Positions 31,334-42,300 are shown, counted from the stretch's first letter. The stretch is DNA of 64,000 nt from Piscinibacter sp. XHJ-5 (GCF_029855045.1 NZ_CP123228.1:3348001-3412000); one strand, 5' to 3'. Notes: a model not told the origin generated them from the sequence alone. Numbers and translations: made by a program.

Positions 31334-32640
31334 TCATGGCGCCGTCCCTCCCTGCATCGTCCACAGATGCGCATACAGCCCCTGCGGCCGCTGGCGCAGC
31401 GCGTCATACGTGCGCTCTTCGACGATGCGCCCCTTGTCCATCACGACGATGCGATGCGCCTGCCGGACCGAGCTCAGCCGGTGCGCGATGACGATCACCG
31501 TGCGCCTGCGGCAAATGGCGGCCATGTTGCGCTGGAGGATCGCCTCGCTCTCGTAGTCGAGCGCGCTGGTCGCTTCATCGAAGATGGTCGAACTGGATGC
31601 GCCCCTTCAGCGGCGGCAGCTGCGCCGCCGTGCTCGGCGGCATCTCGGTGCGCGCGTTCAGGATGTCGCCCAGGCGCGCCATCGAGATGCCGGTCTGCTG
31701 GAAGTCGGTCCACAGCTGCGCCATGCGCACGATGGGCTGCGCAACGCGCTGCGCGAACATGTTGAAGGCGACGAACTGGCCGACGCTCAGCTCCTGGTCC
31801 ATCGCCAACCGCGCGCCGTACCAGAGCGTGGCCGCGTCCACCAGCTTGCCGATCAGGTTGATGCCTTCGTGGCCGTAGCTGGCGAGCGTCTGCGTCTTGA
31901 AGCTCGCGCTGACGTAGGCCGCGAGCTGGTTGTTTCAGCGTCGCGCCAGCACCGGCTCCGGGGCGCCGGCCTTCACCGTCTGGATGGTGACGGTCTCGAC
32001 CAGCAGCGCCCGGTTCTCGGCGCCGCGCGCGAACTTCTCGTTCAGGCGTGCGCGCAGGATCGGCACGAGGATCAGGCTCAAGCCGACATACAGCGGCAGG
32101 CTCACCAGCACGATCAGCGTCAGCGGCACGCTGTAGGCGAATATCACCGCGACGAAGATCACCGAGAACATCACGTCCAGCACCAGCGTGACGGCGTTGC
32201 CGGTGAGGAAGCTGCGGATGTTCTCCAGCTCGCGCACCCGCGCCACCGAATCGCCGACCCGCCGCGCCTGGAAGTACGCCAGCGGCAAGCTCACCAAATG
32301 GCGGAACAGGCGCGCACCCAGCTCGACGTCGATGCGACTCGTGGTGTGGCTGAACACATAGGTACGCAAGGCCGTCAACACGCTCTCGAACAGCACCACG
32401 ACGATGAGCCCGATGACCAGCACGTCGAGCGTGGTCATGCCGCGATGCACCAGCACCTTGTCCATCACGACCTGGAGGAACAGCGGGCTGACCAGAGCTG
32501 CAGGAACAGCGACACCAGCAGCACCTCGCCGAGCAGCTTGCGGTACTTGACCAGGCTGGGGATGAACCAGCTGAAGTCGAACTTGGCCACCTCACCGGCG
32601 AGCGACGCGCGGCTGGCGATCAGGATGAGCTCGCCGCACG
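31334..32640 (-). pseudogene. Broken HlyB-type type I secretion ABC transporter
   Basis: Pieces of one gene lie in three frames. First, [20 protein letters not shown] and [15 protein letters not shown] (32640-32500). Then, after a frameshift, the membrane domain [20 protein letters not shown] to [13 protein letters not shown] (to 31935). After another break near 31930 comes the linker LWYGARLAMDQELSVGQFVA, reaching [13 protein letters not shown]. The nucleotide-binding domain is nearly all deleted: the frame resumes only at the H-loop end ([20 protein letters not shown]) and stops at 31334. The 5' peptidase-like region is also gone. It cannot work. Confidence 0.88.
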
Positions 32641-32934
32641 CAACCCATCCCCACGAGTCGGGGAATCCGGGTCAGTCAAGGGCCCAGCCAGCAGTGGGAG
32701 TCAGTGGCGCTAGACCCAGACGCCCTTAGCTGGAGACCAAGTCGTTGAACGCGGCGACGCGCGATGTCGGCGATGTTCGAGCCATCGGCTTTACCATCGG
32801 GGCGCTCAGCCACCAGCAGTCGGCAGCGCAGATCGATGAGGTTTTGAGGCAGACAACCGATCGATGTCGATTCGTCTGCATTCGTTCATAGTGGACCCTA
32901 CAAACGAAAAAGTCGTTTAAATCAACGACTTACT
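32641..32934. other. Non-coding junction between the transporter remnant and tRNA-Ser
   Basis: About 295 bases with no gene. It contains copy 2 of the 35-bp palindromic repeat (32845-32879) and an AT-richer stretch (32890-32930) next to the tRNA 3' end. The sequence before 32849 has no recognisable coding signal. Confidence 0.5.
32845..32879. repeat. 35-bp palindromic repeat, copy 2
   Basis: Same length as copy 1 at 25541-25575. The first ten bases (TGAGGCAGAC) and last twelve (CGATTCGTCTGC) are the same; six differences fall between them, so only part of the stem still pairs. Confidence 0.65.
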
Positions 32935-33027
32935 TGGCGGAGCCGGAGGGATTCGAACCCTCGATGCAGGTTTTGCCCGCATACTCCCTTAGCAGGGGAG
33001 CACCTTCGGCCTCTCGGTCACAGCTCC
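32935..33027 (-). tRNA. tRNA-Ser (anticodon GCU)
   Basis: On the minus strand the gene starts GGAGCTGTGACCGAGAGGCC and has the anticodon loop CTGCTAA (GCU, reading AGY serine codons). It has a long variable arm, the T-loop GGTTCGAATCC, the closing acceptor strand CGGCTCC, discriminator G and an encoded CCA at 32937-32935. The 93 bases with CCA fit a class II tRNA. Its 3' end faces the decayed accessory region. Confidence 0.97.
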
Positions 33028-33064
33028 AAAGTCAGCCGGGATTCTAACCCCGACTTGCGCGTCC

Positions 33065-34333
33065 TCAGGCTGCCGCCTGGTCCAGGTCGAAGGCCTTGTG
33101 CAGGGCGCGCACCGCGAGCTCCATGTACTTCTCGTCGATCACGACGCTGGTCTTGATCTCGCTGGTCGTGATCATCTGGATGTTGATCCCTTCCTGGCTC
33201 AGCGCGCTGAACATGCGGCTGGCCACGCCGACGTGCGAGCGCATGCCGATGCCGACGATGCTGACCTTGCAGATCTTCGGGTCGCCGGAGAGCTGCTCCG
33301 CGCCGGTCTTGGGCATCACCGCGGTCTTCAGCAGGTCCATCGTGCGCTGGTAGTCGTTGCGGTGCACGGTGAACGAGAAGTCGGTCTTACCGTCGTGGCC
33401 GATGTTCTGGATGATGACGTCGACGTCGATGTTGGCGTCGGCCACCGGGCCGAGGATCGCGTACGCGATGCCCGGGCGGTCGGGCACACCGAGCAGGCTG
33501 ACCTTCGCTTCGTCGCGGTTGAAGGCAATGCCCGACACAACGGCTTGTTCCATTTTCTCGTCTTCCTCAAAAGTGATCAGCGTGCCCGATCGAGCCTCTT
33601 CGTCGATCGGGATGTCCCAGGGCGTGAAGCTCGACAGCACGCGCAGCGGCACGCGGTACTTGCCTGCGAATTCCACCGAGCGGATCTGCAGGACCTTGGA
33701 GCCCAGGCTCGCCATCTCGAGCATCTCTTCGAAGCTCACGGTCTGCAGCCGGCGTGCCTCGGCCACGATGCGCGGGTCGGTGGTGTAGACGCCGTCGACG
33801 TCGGTGTAGATGAGGCACTCGTCGGCCTTCATCGCCGCAGCCACCGCCACCGCCGAGGTGTCGGAGCCACCGCGGCCCAGCGTCGTGATGTGGCCCTGGT
33901 CATCGATGCCCTGGAAGCCGGTGATGATGACCACCTTGCCGGCAGCCAGATCGCCCCGCACGCGCTTGTCCTCGATGCTCTGGATGCGCGCCTTGGTGTA
34001 GGCGCTGTCGGTCGTGATCGGCACTTGCCAACCCGTGTAGCTCACGGCCTGCATGCCCTCGGCCTGCAGCGCGATCGCGAGCAGGCCCACCGACACCTGC
34101 TCGCCGGTGGAGGCGATCATGTCGAGCTCGCGCTGCAGCTCGGGCGTCGTGCTGGCGGGCGACAGCTCCTTGGCCAGCCCCAGGAGGCGGTTGGTTTCGC
34201 CGCTCATCGCCGAGGGAACGACGATCATCTGGTGGCCGGCCCGGGCCCACTTGGCGACGCGCTTGGCGACGTTGCGGATGCGCTCGGTCGACCCCATCGA
34301 GGTGCCGCCGTACTTGTGAACGATGAGTGCCAT
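33065..34333 (-). CDS. lysC: Aspartate kinase
   Basis: 422 residues. It phosphorylates aspartate, the first step to lysine, threonine, methionine and diaminopimelate. The kinase domain starts [18 protein letters not shown] and includes [17 protein letters not shown]. Two ACT domains follow (~265-420; [20 protein letters not shown] and [19 protein letters not shown]), which carry feedback regulation. In some homologues a second start near an internal Met ([11 protein letters not shown]) makes a separate beta chain; that Met is present but use is unproven. It ends 38 bp before tRNA-Ser. Confidence 0.97.
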   Translation of the reverse strand: MALIVHKYGGTSMGSTERIRNVAKRVAKWARAGHQMIVVPSAMSGETNRLLGLAKELSPASTTPELQRELDMIASTGEQVSVGLLAIALQAEGMQAVSYTGWQVPITTDSAYTKARIQSIEDKRVRGDLAAGKVVIITGFQGIDDQGHITTLGRGGSDTSAVAVAAAMKADECLIYTDVDGVYTTDPRIVAEARRLQTVSFEEMLEMASLGSKVLQIRSVEFAGKYRVPLRVLSSFTPWDIPIDEEARSGTLITFEEDEKMEQAVVSGIAFNRDEAKVSLLGVPDRPGIAYAILGPVADANIDVDVIIQNIGHDGKTDFSFTVHRNDYQRTMDLLKTAVMPKTGAEQLSGDPKICKVSIVGIGMRSHVGVASRMFSALSQEGINIQMITTSEIKTSVVIDEKYMELAVRALHKAFDLDQAAA

Positions 34334-34425
34334 GGAGTGAAGTCTTGGTCGCGGTGCAGGAATGAGGGGTCACGCCGCGAACGTGAACCGCGCATTTTAG
34401 CGGCGCCGTGCCGACGGCCCGCCGG

Positions 34426-35712
34426 CTACGGCGACAGCCATCGCAAGGCGACCAGCGGCTGCCCCGGCAGGCCGATCACCCGCGCGTCGATGCCGAGCCC
34501 CGGCACGAAGACCAGCTGGCCGCCGCTGTACACCAGCGGCCCTTCACGCTCCCACGCCGGTACCGCGGCGGCCTGGTATTGCTTTTTCAGGCTGCGCGGC
34601 GGACGTCCGGTCCCGGCCTGGAACCGCTCGCCGCCGCTGCGCGGCTTCAGCTGCGCGTGCGCCAGCCATGCGAGCGGCACGCCACCCTCGGCCACCGGCT
34701 CGACGAGCAGACGGCCGCCCCATCCCGGCAAGGCATGAACGCCCGTGTGGCGAATGCTCAGCAGCGTCTCGCGGTCCGCGAGGGGCGTGGGCCGCTGCGG
34801 TGCGGGTTCGAAGCGCAGCCGCCCGCGATACGAGCGCAGCACGCCCGACTCGACGGGCCAGGTGCGGGCGCGGGTCGTGGCGAGCTCGTCCATCAGCCGG
34901 CTCACCAGGCTCGCGCCCGCGGCGCGCCCCATGCGGCCTCGCAGCCACGCCCGCAGCGCGTTGCTGCGCCGCGCGGTCGAGAGCGCTTGCCACGCACGCA
35001 CATCGAGTCCCTTGTCATCGGCCAGGTGCTGCAGGTCCATCGCCGCCAGCTCGTCGAGGCAGGCAGTCGCCTGCTGTGCCCATTCGGCCGCATCCGCCAA
35101 CGCCGCTTCGGACTGCGGGAAGGCTTCGGTCAGCGCGGTCCACACGCCGTGCCGCATGCGGTTGCGCGCAAAGCGGGTGTCGGCATTGCTGTCGTCGTCG
35201 ACATGCGCGAGCCGGTGCCGCCGCACATACGCCTCGATGCGCTCCCGCGGCACATGCAGCCACGGCCGCATCCAGGTGACGCCGTCGCGGTCGGCTCGCA
35301 CCGGCATGCCGGACAGTCCGGCGACCCCGGCCGAGCGCAGCGCCTGCAGCAGGAAGGTCTCGGCCTGATCGCGCCGGTGGTGCGCCAGCAGCACCAGCGA
35401 CGCGCCGTGCTCGACCGCCATCTCGCGCAGCGCGCGGTAGCGCGCCTGCCGCGCCCACGCTTCGACGCTGTCGCCCTTCTGCGGATGCGTGAGCAGCCGT
35501 CTCGCCACGAAGCGGACCGGCCATCCGCGCTTGGCCCAGCGCGCGCACTGCCGCTCGACGAGCGCCTGCCACTCGTCGGCGTTCGGACTCAGGCCGTGAT
35601 GGACATGCAGAGCGAGCACTTCGACGCCCTGCTCTGCCGCCGCCTTCAGCGTGGCATGCAGGAGCGCGATGGAATCACGGCCGCCGCTGCAGGCGACCGC
35701 GACGCGGTTCAT
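34426..35712 (-). CDS. tilS: tRNA(Ile)-lysidine synthase
   Basis: 428 residues. It converts C34 of tRNA-Ile(CAU) to lysidine using ATP and lysine, so AUA codons are read as Ile. The PP-loop motif is [17 protein letters not shown], with [13 protein letters not shown] and [20 protein letters not shown] further on, followed by TilS substrate-binding and C-terminal domains. Its ATG (35712) overlaps the accA stop (ATGA), a conserved order in Burkholderiales. Confidence 0.96.
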   Translation of the reverse strand: MNRVAVACSGGRDSIALLHATLKAAAEQGVEVLALHVHHGLSPNADEWQALVERQCARWAKRGWPVRFVARRLLTHPQKGDSVEAWARQARYRALREMAVEHGASLVLLAHHRRDQAETFLLQALRSAGVAGLSGMPVRADRDGVTWMRPWLHVPRERIEAYVRRHRLAHVDDDSNADTRFARNRMRHGVWTALTEAFPQSEAALADAAEWAQQATACLDELAAMDLQHLADDKGLDVRAWQALSTARRSNALRAWLRGRMGRAAGASLVSRLMDELATTRARTWPVESGVLRSYRGRLRFEPAPQRPTPLADRETLLSIRHTGVHALPGWGGRLLVEPVAEGGVPLAWLAHAQLKPRSGGERFQAGTGRPPRSLKKQYQAAAVPAWEREGPLVYSGGQLVFVPGLGIDARVIGLPGQPLVALRWLSP

Positions 35713-36683
35713 GCATGTTCGGTGGTGTCGTTGAAGCGACCGTAGGACTGCAGTCGTTCATAGCGCCGCTGCAGCAGCTCCTTGGGCTTGAGGTCGCTGA
35801 CCTGGCGCAGCGCGTCGTTGAGACCGCGCTTCAGATACGCGGCCATCTGCTTGGGGTCGCGGTGCGCGCCGCCGACCGGCTCGTTGACGATCTTGTCCAC
35901 CAGGCTCAGCGCCTTCAGGCGATGCGCGGTGATGCCGAGCGCCTCGGCCGCGTCGGAGGCGCGCGCCGCGGTCTTCCACAGGATGGATGCGCAGCCTTCC
36001 GGCGAGATGACCGAGTAGACCGCGTACTGCAGCATCAGCACCTGGTCGGCGACGCTGATGGCCAGCGCGCCGCCCGATCCGCCTTCGCCAATGATGGTGG
36101 AGATGATCGGCACCTCGAGCTGCGCCATCTCGTAGATGTTGCGCCCGATCGCCTCGGACTGGCCGCGCTCCTCGGCGCCGATTCCGGGATAGGCCCCCGG
36201 CGTGTCGACGAAGGTGAACACCGGCATGCCGAACTTCTCGGCGAGCTTCATGAGGCGCAGTGCCTTGCGGTAGCCCTCGGGGCGCGACATGCCGAAGTTG
36301 CGCAGGCCACGCTCCTTGGTGTCGCGGCCCTTCTGGTGACCGATCACCATGCAGGCCTGGCCGTTGAAGCGCGCGAGGCCGCCGACGATGGACTGGTCAT
36401 CGGCGAAGTGCCGGTCGCCGTGCAGTTCCTGGAAGTCGCTGAAGATGTCGGCGACGTAGTCCAGCGTGTAGGGCCGCTGCGGATGGCGCGCGATGAGCGT
36501 CACCTGCCAGGGCGTCAGGCTGGAGTAGATGTCCTTCGTGAGCTGCAGGCTCTTCTTGCTGAGGCGGTCGATCTCCTCGGAGATGTCGACGGCCGATTCG
36601 CTTTGCACGTAGCGCAGCTCTTCGATCTTGGTCTCGAGCTCGGCGACGGGCTGCTCGAACTCCAGGAAATGTCGTTTGCTCAT
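35709..36683 (-). CDS. accA: Acetyl-CoA carboxylase carboxyltransferase subunit alpha
   Basis: 324 residues, the standard length. With AccD it transfers CO2 from carboxybiotin to acetyl-CoA to make malonyl-CoA for fatty acids. Typical segments: [20 protein letters not shown] at the N-terminus, [40 protein letters not shown], and [20 protein letters not shown]. Cytoplasmic. Confidence 0.98.
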   Translation of the reverse strand: MSKRHFLEFEQPVAELETKIEELRYVQSESAVDISEEIDRLSKKSLQLTKDIYSSLTPWQVTLIARHPQRPYTLDYVADIFSDFQELHGDRHFADDQSIVGGLARFNGQACMVIGHQKGRDTKERGLRNFGMSRPEGYRKALRLMKLAEKFGMPVFTFVDTPGAYPGIGAEERGQSEAIGRNIYEMAQLEVPIISTIIGEGGSGGALAISVADQVLMLQYAVYSVISPEGCASILWKTAARASDAAEALGITAHRLKALSLVDKIVNEPVGGAHRDPKQMAAYLKRGLNDALRQVSDLKPKELLQRRYERLQSYGRFNDTTEHA

Positions 36684-36732
36684 GCAATGTGTCCTTGCTT
36701 TTATCCCGCTGAACGACCGCGGCCCACGAAGG

Positions 36733-37395
36733 TCAGTAGTCTACCGGCAGCGGATCGAGGCTCCGCCAGATGTACCAGGTGGCGACCGAGCGGAAAGGCG
36801 CCCACGCGTCGCCCACTTCGCGCGCCTCCGCACGCGACACCGGCTCGCCGCTGAAGTAGTTGACGCTGATGCCCTTGATGAGGCCCAGGTCGTCCAGCGG
36901 AAGCACGTTCGGACGCATCAGGTGGAAGATGAGGAACATCTCCGCTGTCCAGCGGCCGATGCCGCGGATCGCGACCAGCTCCTCGATGATTGCCTCGTCG
37001 TCCATCTGCTGCCACAGCGGCACGTGCACCGCGCCGGAGGCGAAGTGCGCCGCGAGGTCGACCAGGTATTCGATCTTGCGGGCCGACAGGCCGGCGGCGC
37101 GCATCTCGGCGGCATCGAGCGCCAGCACCGAATACGGATGAATGCGGTTGGGCAGGCCTGGCGTCAGCGAGGCGAAGCGGTCCCACACCGACTGCGCCGC
37201 CTTCACGGAGATCTGCTGGCCGACGATGGACCGCGCGAGCGTGGTGAAGGCATCGCCGCGACTCTGCAGACGCCCCTCGCCGAGCTGCGGGATCAACTTG
37301 CGCATCACGCGATCGCGCTTGGACAGGTGTCGGCAGGCCTCGTCCCAGTAGGACGGCGTCACGTCGCATCCGTCGTCGGAATCGGCAACGCTCAT
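36733..37395 (-). CDS. DNA-3-methyladenine glycosylase (AlkA/HhH-GPD family)
   Basis: 220 residues. It removes alkylated bases in base-excision repair. The helix-hairpin-helix and catalytic region reads [20 protein letters not shown], with the catalytic Asp in [12 protein letters not shown]; the N-terminal half contains [23 protein letters not shown] at 37395 is 7 bp after the cysS stop and gives a sensible N-terminus; a longer frame runs into cysS. Confidence 0.92.
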   Translation of the reverse strand: MSVADSDDGCDVTPSYWDEACRHLSKRDRVMRKLIPQLGEGRLQSRGDAFTTLARSIVGQQISVKAAQSVWDRFASLTPGLPNRIHPYSVLALDAAEMRAAGLSARKIEYLVDLAAHFASGAVHVPLWQQMDDEAIIEELVAIRGIGRWTAEMFLIFHLMRPNVLPLDDLGLIKGISVNYFSGEPVSRAEAREVGDAWAPFRSVATWYIWRSLDPLPVDY

Positions 37396-37402
37396 GGGCG
37401 CC

Positions 37403-38776
37403 TCAGGCCTTGACCCAGGTGGTGCCTTGCGGCGAGTCCTGCAGCACGATGCCCTCGGCGAGCAGGTCCTTGCGGATCTGGTCGGCGCGCGCGAAATCGC
37501 GTGTCTGCTTGGCTGCCGCGCGCTCGGCGATGAGCTGCGCGATGCGCGCCTCGTCGCCGCCCAACCCACCTTGCAGATGGCTGCGCGGCGGCTGCTGCAG
37601 CAAACCCAGCGTGGCGCCGAGCGCCTTCAGCATGCCGGCGGCCTGCGCCGAGCGGCCGCGGTTGACTTCGCTCGCCAGGTCGAACAGCACGGCGAAGGCG
37701 GCCGGCGTGTTGAAGTCGTCGTTCATCGCGGCGCGGAACGCCGCCGCATGCGGCTCGGACCAGTCGACGGCCACCGGCGCGGGCGGCACGAGGTCGAGTG
37801 CGGTGTACAGACGGCGCAGCGCATGGCGCGCATCGTCGAGGTTGACGTCGCTGAAGTTGAAAGGGCTTCGGTAATGCGTGCGCAGCATGAAGAAGCGCAC
37901 CGTTTCGCCGTCGTATTGCTTCAGCACGTCGCGGATGGTGAAGAAGTTGCCGAGCGACTTCGACATCTTCACGTTGTCGACATTGAGGAAGCCGTTGTGC
38001 AGCCAGTAGTTGACGAACGGCTTGCCGGTAGCGCCTTCGCTCTGCGCGATCTCGTTCTCGTGGTGAGGGAACTGCAGATCCATGCCGCCGCCGTGGATGT
38101 CGAAGTGCTGGCCGAGGATGGCGCAGCCCATCGCGGAGCATTCGATGTGCCAGCCCGGGCGGCCGGCGCCGAAGGGACTGGGCCATTTGGCGTCTTCGGG
38201 TTCGGTGTCCTTGGCGCTCTTCCACAACACGAAGTCGAGCGGGTCTTCCTTGCCGTCGAGCACGGCGACGCGCTCGCCGGCGCGCAGCTGGTCGATGGAC
38301 TTGCCCGAGAGCTTGCCGTAGCCGGAAAACTTGCGCACGGAATAGTTCACATCGCCGTTGGGTGCGCGATAGGCGAGGCCCTTGTGCTCCAGCGTCGCAA
38401 TCATCTCGAGCATCTGCGGCACGTGGTCCGTGGCGGCCGGCTCGTGGGTGGGCCGGGCGATGCCCAGTGCATCGAAGTCGGCATGCATGGCGCCGGCCAT
38501 TTCTTCGGTGAGCCGGCGGATCGGCATTCCGCGCTCGAGTGCGCGGCGGATGATCTTGTCGTCGATGTCGGTGATGTTGCGGACGTAGGTCACCTTGTAG
38601 CCGAGCGCCTGCAGCCAGCGATACACCATGTCGAAGGCAAGCTGCGAACGCGCGTGCCCCATGTGGCAGAGGTCGTAGACCGTGATCCCGCAGACATACA
38701 TGCGCACATGATCCGGCTCGATGGGCTTGAACTCTTCTGTCTCGCGGGACAGTGTGTTGTAGATGCGCAGGTTCAT
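37403..38776 (-). CDS. cysS: Cysteinyl-tRNA synthetase
   Basis: 457 residues, class I aaRS. The zinc and HIGH regions read [20 protein letters not shown]; further zinc ligands lie in WHIECSAMG and [14 protein letters not shown]. The KMSKS loop is [17 protein letters not shown]-type tail follows. The start at 38776 gives [16 protein letters not shown], the usual N-terminus; an upstream extension is rejected. It is divergent from the TPR gene at 38996. Confidence 0.97.
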   Translation of the reverse strand: MNLRIYNTLSRETEEFKPIEPDHVRMYVCGITVYDLCHMGHARSQLAFDMVYRWLQALGYKVTYVRNITDIDDKIIRRALERGMPIRRLTEEMAGAMHADFDALGIARPTHEPAATDHVPQMLEMIATLEHKGLAYRAPNGDVNYSVRKFSGYGKLSGKSIDQLRAGERVAVLDGKEDPLDFVLWKSAKDTEPEDAKWPSPFGAGRPGWHIECSAMGCAILGQHFDIHGGGMDLQFPHHENEIAQSEGATGKPFVNYWLHNGFLNVDNVKMSKSLGNFFTIRDVLKQYDGETVRFFMLRTHYRSPFNFSDVNLDDARHALRRLYTALDLVPPAPVAVDWSEPHAAAFRAAMNDDFNTPAAFAVLFDLASEVNRGRSAQAAGMLKALGATLGLLQQPPRSHLQGGLGGDEARIAQLIAERAAAKQTRDFARADQIRKDLLAEGIVLQDSPQGTTWVKA

Positions 38777-38995
38777 GAGACGGTCGGGCCCGCCACAGGG
38801 CCGTCGGAAAACGTTGCCACGTCGAGAAGAAGAACGGATTTGGGGAAGGCGCCGTGTCTCCCTGGCGGCGCGCGGGGCAGGCGAGCGATGGGCCTGCTCT
38901 ACAATCGATTCAGTATAGCGGGGCCGCCCGGATGCGGTTGGTATTTGGCAGTGCTGCAGCGCAGCTTTGACCCCGCTCCACTCACCTCTGCATCG

Positions 38996-39544
38996 ATGCC
39001 TTCTGCCCTGCTTCGCCCCGTCCGTGCGCTGGTCGCATTGCTGCTGTGCTGCGCGGCAACGCTCGCACCGGCAGCCGACGAACGAAGCGAGATCAACCGG
39101 CTGGTGGCCGCGGGCGAGACGACCGAGGCGCTCGCGCGGCTGGATCGATTGCTCCAGCAGAGCCCGCGCGAGCCGCAGCTGCGCTTTCAGAAAGGCGTGG
39201 TGCTCGCGGAGTCCGGTCGCACCCCTGAAGCGCGCGAGATCTTCACGCAGCTGACGGTGGACTACCCGGAGATTCCGGAACCTCACAACAACCTGGCGGT
39301 GCTCCATGCCGCCCAGGGCGACTACGACAAGGCGCGCGCAGCGCTCGATGCCGCGCTGCGCGCCAATCCCGACTACGCCGTGGCGCACCAGAACATGGGC
39401 GACCTCTATGCGCAGCTCGCGCGGCTGTCGTACACCCAGGCATTGCGCCTCGATCCGTCCAACGCGGCATTGCCGCCCAAGCTTTCGCTGCTGCGCGACC
39501 TGGTCAAGCCGGCCGGCACCGCAGCGCCGCGCACCACTCCCTGA
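38996..39544 (+). CDS. Exported TPR-repeat protein
   Basis: 182 residues. Signal peptide [20 protein letters not shown] (cleavage near LAPAADE), then about three TPR units ([55 protein letters not shown]). A periplasmic protein-protein interaction role is likely. It is followed by the periplasmic cyclophilin gene after 17 bp, so it may help envelope protein folding or assembly; that is inference. Confidence 0.85.
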   Translation: MPSALLRPVRALVALLLCCAATLAPAADERSEINRLVAAGETTEALARLDRLLQQSPREPQLRFQKGVVLAESGRTPEAREIFTQLTVDYPEIPEPHNNLAVLHAAQGDYDKARAALDAALRANPDYAVAHQNMGDLYAQLARLSYTQALRLDPSNAALPPKLSLLRDLVKPAGTAAPRTTP

Positions 39545-39561
39545 AGAACCAAAGGAAAACC

Positions 39562-40143
39562 ATGAGCCGCTCGTCCCTACGCCACGGTGCTTTCGCCGGC
39601 GCCCTCGTGCTGACGCTGGCCGCGGCGCCCGCCGCGATGGCGCAGGCGCAGAAGGTCAAGCTCGCCACGTCGATGGGGGACATCGTCGTCGAGCTCGACA
39701 GGGCCAAGGCGCCGAAGTCGGTCGACAACTTCGTGCAGTACGTGAAGGCGGGCCACTACGACGGCACCATCTTCCATCGCGTGATTCCGAACTTCATGAT
39801 CCAGGGCGGCGGCATGACGCCCGACATGAAGGAGAAGAAGACCCGCGAGCCCATCCCCCTGGAGTCGCGCAACGGACTCACCAACCAGCGCGGCACCATC
39901 GCGATGGCGCGCACCATGGACCCGAACTCGGCCACCGCGCAGTTCTTCATCAACGTGAAGGACAACGCCTTCCTCAACGCCGAGCAGGCGCGCGACGGCA
40001 ACGGCTACGCCGTCTTCGGCAAGGTGGTCTCAGGCATGGAAGTGGTCGACAAGATCCGCGAGGTGCCCACCGGCAGCAAGCCGCCGCACGACGACGTGCC
40101 CAACACGCCGGTCATCATCAAACGAGCCACCCTGGAGAAGTGA
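39562..40143 (+). CDS. ppiA: Periplasmic peptidyl-prolyl isomerase A (cyclophilin)
   Basis: 193 residues with a signal peptide (ends PAAMAQAQ). Cyclophilin signatures: [18 protein letters not shown] and [18 protein letters not shown]. It catalyses cis-trans isomerisation of prolyl bonds in the periplasm. It is followed after 1 bp by a cytoplasmic paralogue. Confidence 0.94.
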   Translation: MSRSSLRHGAFAGALVLTLAAAPAAMAQAQKVKLATSMGDIVVELDRAKAPKSVDNFVQYVKAGHYDGTIFHRVIPNFMIQGGGMTPDMKEKKTREPIPLESRNGLTNQRGTIAMARTMDPNSATAQFFINVKDNAFLNAEQARDGNGYAVFGKVVSGMEVVDKIREVPTGSKPPHDDVPNTPVIIKRATLEK

Positions 40144-40144
40144 A

Positions 40145-40645
40145 ATGACTCAGCAAGTCGAGCTGCAAACGACGAAGGGCAACATCCGCATCGAGCTGGA
40201 CGAGGCGAAGGCGCCCGAGTCGGTGAGGAACTTCCTGACCTACGTGGCCAAGGGCCACTACGACGGCACCGTGTTCCACCGCGTGATCAAGGGCTTCATG
40301 ATCCAGGGCGGCGGCTTCGCCGCCGGCATGAAGCAGAAGCCCACCGATCCGCCGGTGCGCAACGAAGCGAACAACGGCTTGAAGAACGACCGCTACACGA
40401 TCTCGATGGCGCGCACTTCCGATCCGCACTCGGCCACGGCGCAGTTCTTCATCAATTCGGCCGACAACGCCTCGCTCAACTTCCGCTCGGAGAGCCCCAG
40501 CGGCTGGGGCTATGCGGTCTTCGGCAAGGTCGTGTCGGGCCAGGACGTCGTCGACACCATCGAAGGCGTCAAGACGGGTCGCAAGGGCTTCCACGACGAC
40601 GTGCCCCTCGAAGACGTGGTCATCACCCGCGCCGTGCTCGTCTGA
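40145..40645 (+). CDS. ppiB: Cytoplasmic peptidyl-prolyl isomerase B (cyclophilin)
   Basis: 166 residues without signal peptide. Same family motifs as the gene before it ([39 protein letters not shown]), plus the longer loop [15 protein letters not shown] typical of PpiB. The pair clearly arose by duplication, with export signal gained or lost. lpxH begins 17 bp later. Confidence 0.95.
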   Translation: MTQQVELQTTKGNIRIELDEAKAPESVRNFLTYVAKGHYDGTVFHRVIKGFMIQGGGFAAGMKQKPTDPPVRNEANNGLKNDRYTISMARTSDPHSATAQFFINSADNASLNFRSESPSGWGYAVFGKVVSGQDVVDTIEGVKTGRKGFHDDVPLEDVVITRAVLV

Positions 40646-40662
40646 GCGTCAGGGCTGCGGAC

Positions 40663-41466
40663 ATGGCTGACGTGGGTGCGGCGCCGCTGCCCGAATTCGC
40701 CGAGTTCCGCGCGCCGGCAGCCTGGCGCGCGATCGATTTCCTCAGCGACCTTCACCTGAGCGAGGCCACGCCGCGCACTTTCGATGCGCTGGCCACGCAC
40801 CTGCGCTGCACCGAGGCCGATGCGGTGTTCATCCTGGGCGACCTCTTCGAAGTGTGGGTCGGCGACGATGCACGGCACGAAGGTTTCGAGGCGCAGTGCG
40901 TGGCCATGCTGGCAGAGGCCAGCGCGCACCGCTTCATCGGGTTCATGCAAGGCAACCGCGACTTCCTCGTGGGTGCCGACATGCTCAGGCACTGCGGCGT
41001 GATGTCGCTCGCCGACCCCACTGTCATCACGGCCCACGAAGACCAGCGCCTCCTGCTGTCGCACGGTGATGCGCTGTGCCTGTCGGACGTGGAGTACCAG
41101 CGTTTCCGATCGGAAGTGCGCAGCGACGAATGGCAACGCCGTTTCCTGCAGCAGCCGCTGCCGCAGCGGCGCGAGCAGGCGCGCGCCATACGCGCCGAGA
41201 GTCAGCGGCGCAAGGCTCGGCAGACTGCCGGCGAATGGTTCGACGTCGACGAAGAAGCCACGCGGCGCTGGATGCGCCATGCCCGCGCGGACCGGATGAT
41301 CCACGGACATACCCACGTGCCTGCACGGCATCCGATGGGCGAGACGATGGTGCGTTACGTGCTGAGCGATTGGGACTGCGACTACCCGGCCGGAAAGCCG
41401 CGGGCCGATGTGCTGCGCTGGCGCCGCGAGGGCTTCTCGCGCCTCGCGCCGGCCGCGGCGCACTGA
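40663..41466 (+). CDS. lpxH: UDP-2,3-diacylglucosamine diphosphatase
   Basis: 267 residues, calcineurin-like phosphoesterase. It makes lipid X in lipid A synthesis at the inner membrane. Metal-site motifs: FLSDLHLSE, FILGDLFEVWVGDD, FMQGNRDFLVG, LLLSHGDALC and MIHGHTHVPARH. Four core genes from 39562 to 42250 run head to tail with spaces of 17 bp or less. Confidence 0.95.
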   Translation: MADVGAAPLPEFAEFRAPAAWRAIDFLSDLHLSEATPRTFDALATHLRCTEADAVFILGDLFEVWVGDDARHEGFEAQCVAMLAEASAHRFIGFMQGNRDFLVGADMLRHCGVMSLADPTVITAHEDQRLLLSHGDALCLSDVEYQRFRSEVRSDEWQRRFLQQPLPQRREQARAIRAESQRRKARQTAGEWFDVDEEATRRWMRHARADRMIHGHTHVPARHPMGETMVRYVLSDWDCDYPAGKPRADVLRWRREGFSRLAPAAAH

Positions 41467-41467
41467 C

Positions 41468-42250
41468 GTGCTGAACCGCTGGTGGTCGACACTGCGCAAG
41501 CTGCGCGACGAGCGCACGCTGCGCCGGCGACCGATTCCCGACACGCTGTGGGAGCTGACCCTCGCGCGCTATCCCTTCCTCGGTCGGCGCGATGAATCCG
41601 ATCGCGCCATGCTGCGCGACCTGGCGACGCTGTTCCTGGCGCAGAAGGAGTTCACCGGGGCGCAGGGTCTGGACATCACCGACGAGATCGCCGTCGCGGT
41701 CGCCGCGCAAGCCTGTCTGCCGGTGCTTCGCCTGGGCCTCGAGGCCTATGCCGGATGCGTCGGCATCGTGATCCATCCCGACGAGGTGGTCGCCCGCCGC
41801 GAGGTGATGGACGAGGACGGCATCGTGCACCGCTACGACGAGACGCTGTCCGGCGAGGCAATGGAAGGCGGGCCCGTCATGCTCTCGTGGCGCGATGTCG
41901 AGGGCGCCGGCGAGTCGGCCGAATGGGGCTACAACGTCGTGGTCCATGAGTTCGCTCATGTGCTGGACATGGCCGACGGCGTGGCCGATGGGGTGCCTCC
42001 GTTGCCCGACCGGGCCGCGCGCGACGCCTGGCGCAGCGAGCTGAACGCGCAGTTCCATGAGTTCTGCGACCGTGTCGATGCCGGCGAGGACACGCTGCTC
42101 GACCCCTACGGCGCCGAATCGGTCGACGAGTTCTTCGCGGTCGCCTCGGAGGTGTTCTTCGTTGCGCCGCACGAGCTGCGCCTGGAGCATCCGCCGCTGT
42201 ACGCCCTGCTGGCGGGCTACTACCGACAGGATCCCGCAGCCACCGCATGA
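41468..42250 (+). CDS. mtfA: MtfA-like zinc peptidase (M90 family)
   Basis: 260 residues from the GTG at 41468, one base after the lpxH stop (E. coli MtfA has 265). The zinc site is VVHEFAHVLDMADG (HExxH). Other family segments: YAGCVGIVIHPDEV and DPYGAESVDEFFAVASEVFF, which carries the third zinc-side Glu. In E. coli MtfA binds the repressor Mlc and has aminopeptidase activity; here the role is inferred only from family. Confidence 0.88.
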   Translation: MLNRWWSTLRKLRDERTLRRRPIPDTLWELTLARYPFLGRRDESDRAMLRDLATLFLAQKEFTGAQGLDITDEIAVAVAAQACLPVLRLGLEAYAGCVGIVIHPDEVVARREVMDEDGIVHRYDETLSGEAMEGGPVMLSWRDVEGAGESAEWGYNVVVHEFAHVLDMADGVADGVPPLPDRAARDAWRSELNAQFHEFCDRVDAGEDTLLDPYGAESVDEFFAVASEVFFVAPHELRLEHPPLYALLAGYYRQDPAATA

Positions 42251-42255
42251 AAGAG

Positions 42256-42282
42256 AAAGGGGCGCCGAACGGCGCCCCCTTT
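42256..42282. terminator. Bidirectional intrinsic terminator
   Basis: Left arm AAAGGGGCGCC, loop GAAC, right arm GGCGCCCCCTTT; an 8-bp perfect GC stem with A and T tracts on the outside. It lies between the convergent mtfA-like and livK-like genes and can serve both. Confidence 0.8.
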
Positions 42283-42300
42283 CCGTCATGCCGACCGATG

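Noticed and set aside
31270..31337. Start of an hlyD-like gene overlapping the transporter stop
   Set aside because: A short frame ([15 protein letters not shown]) opens there, but it ends after about 40 codons without any HlyD similarity I could recognise.
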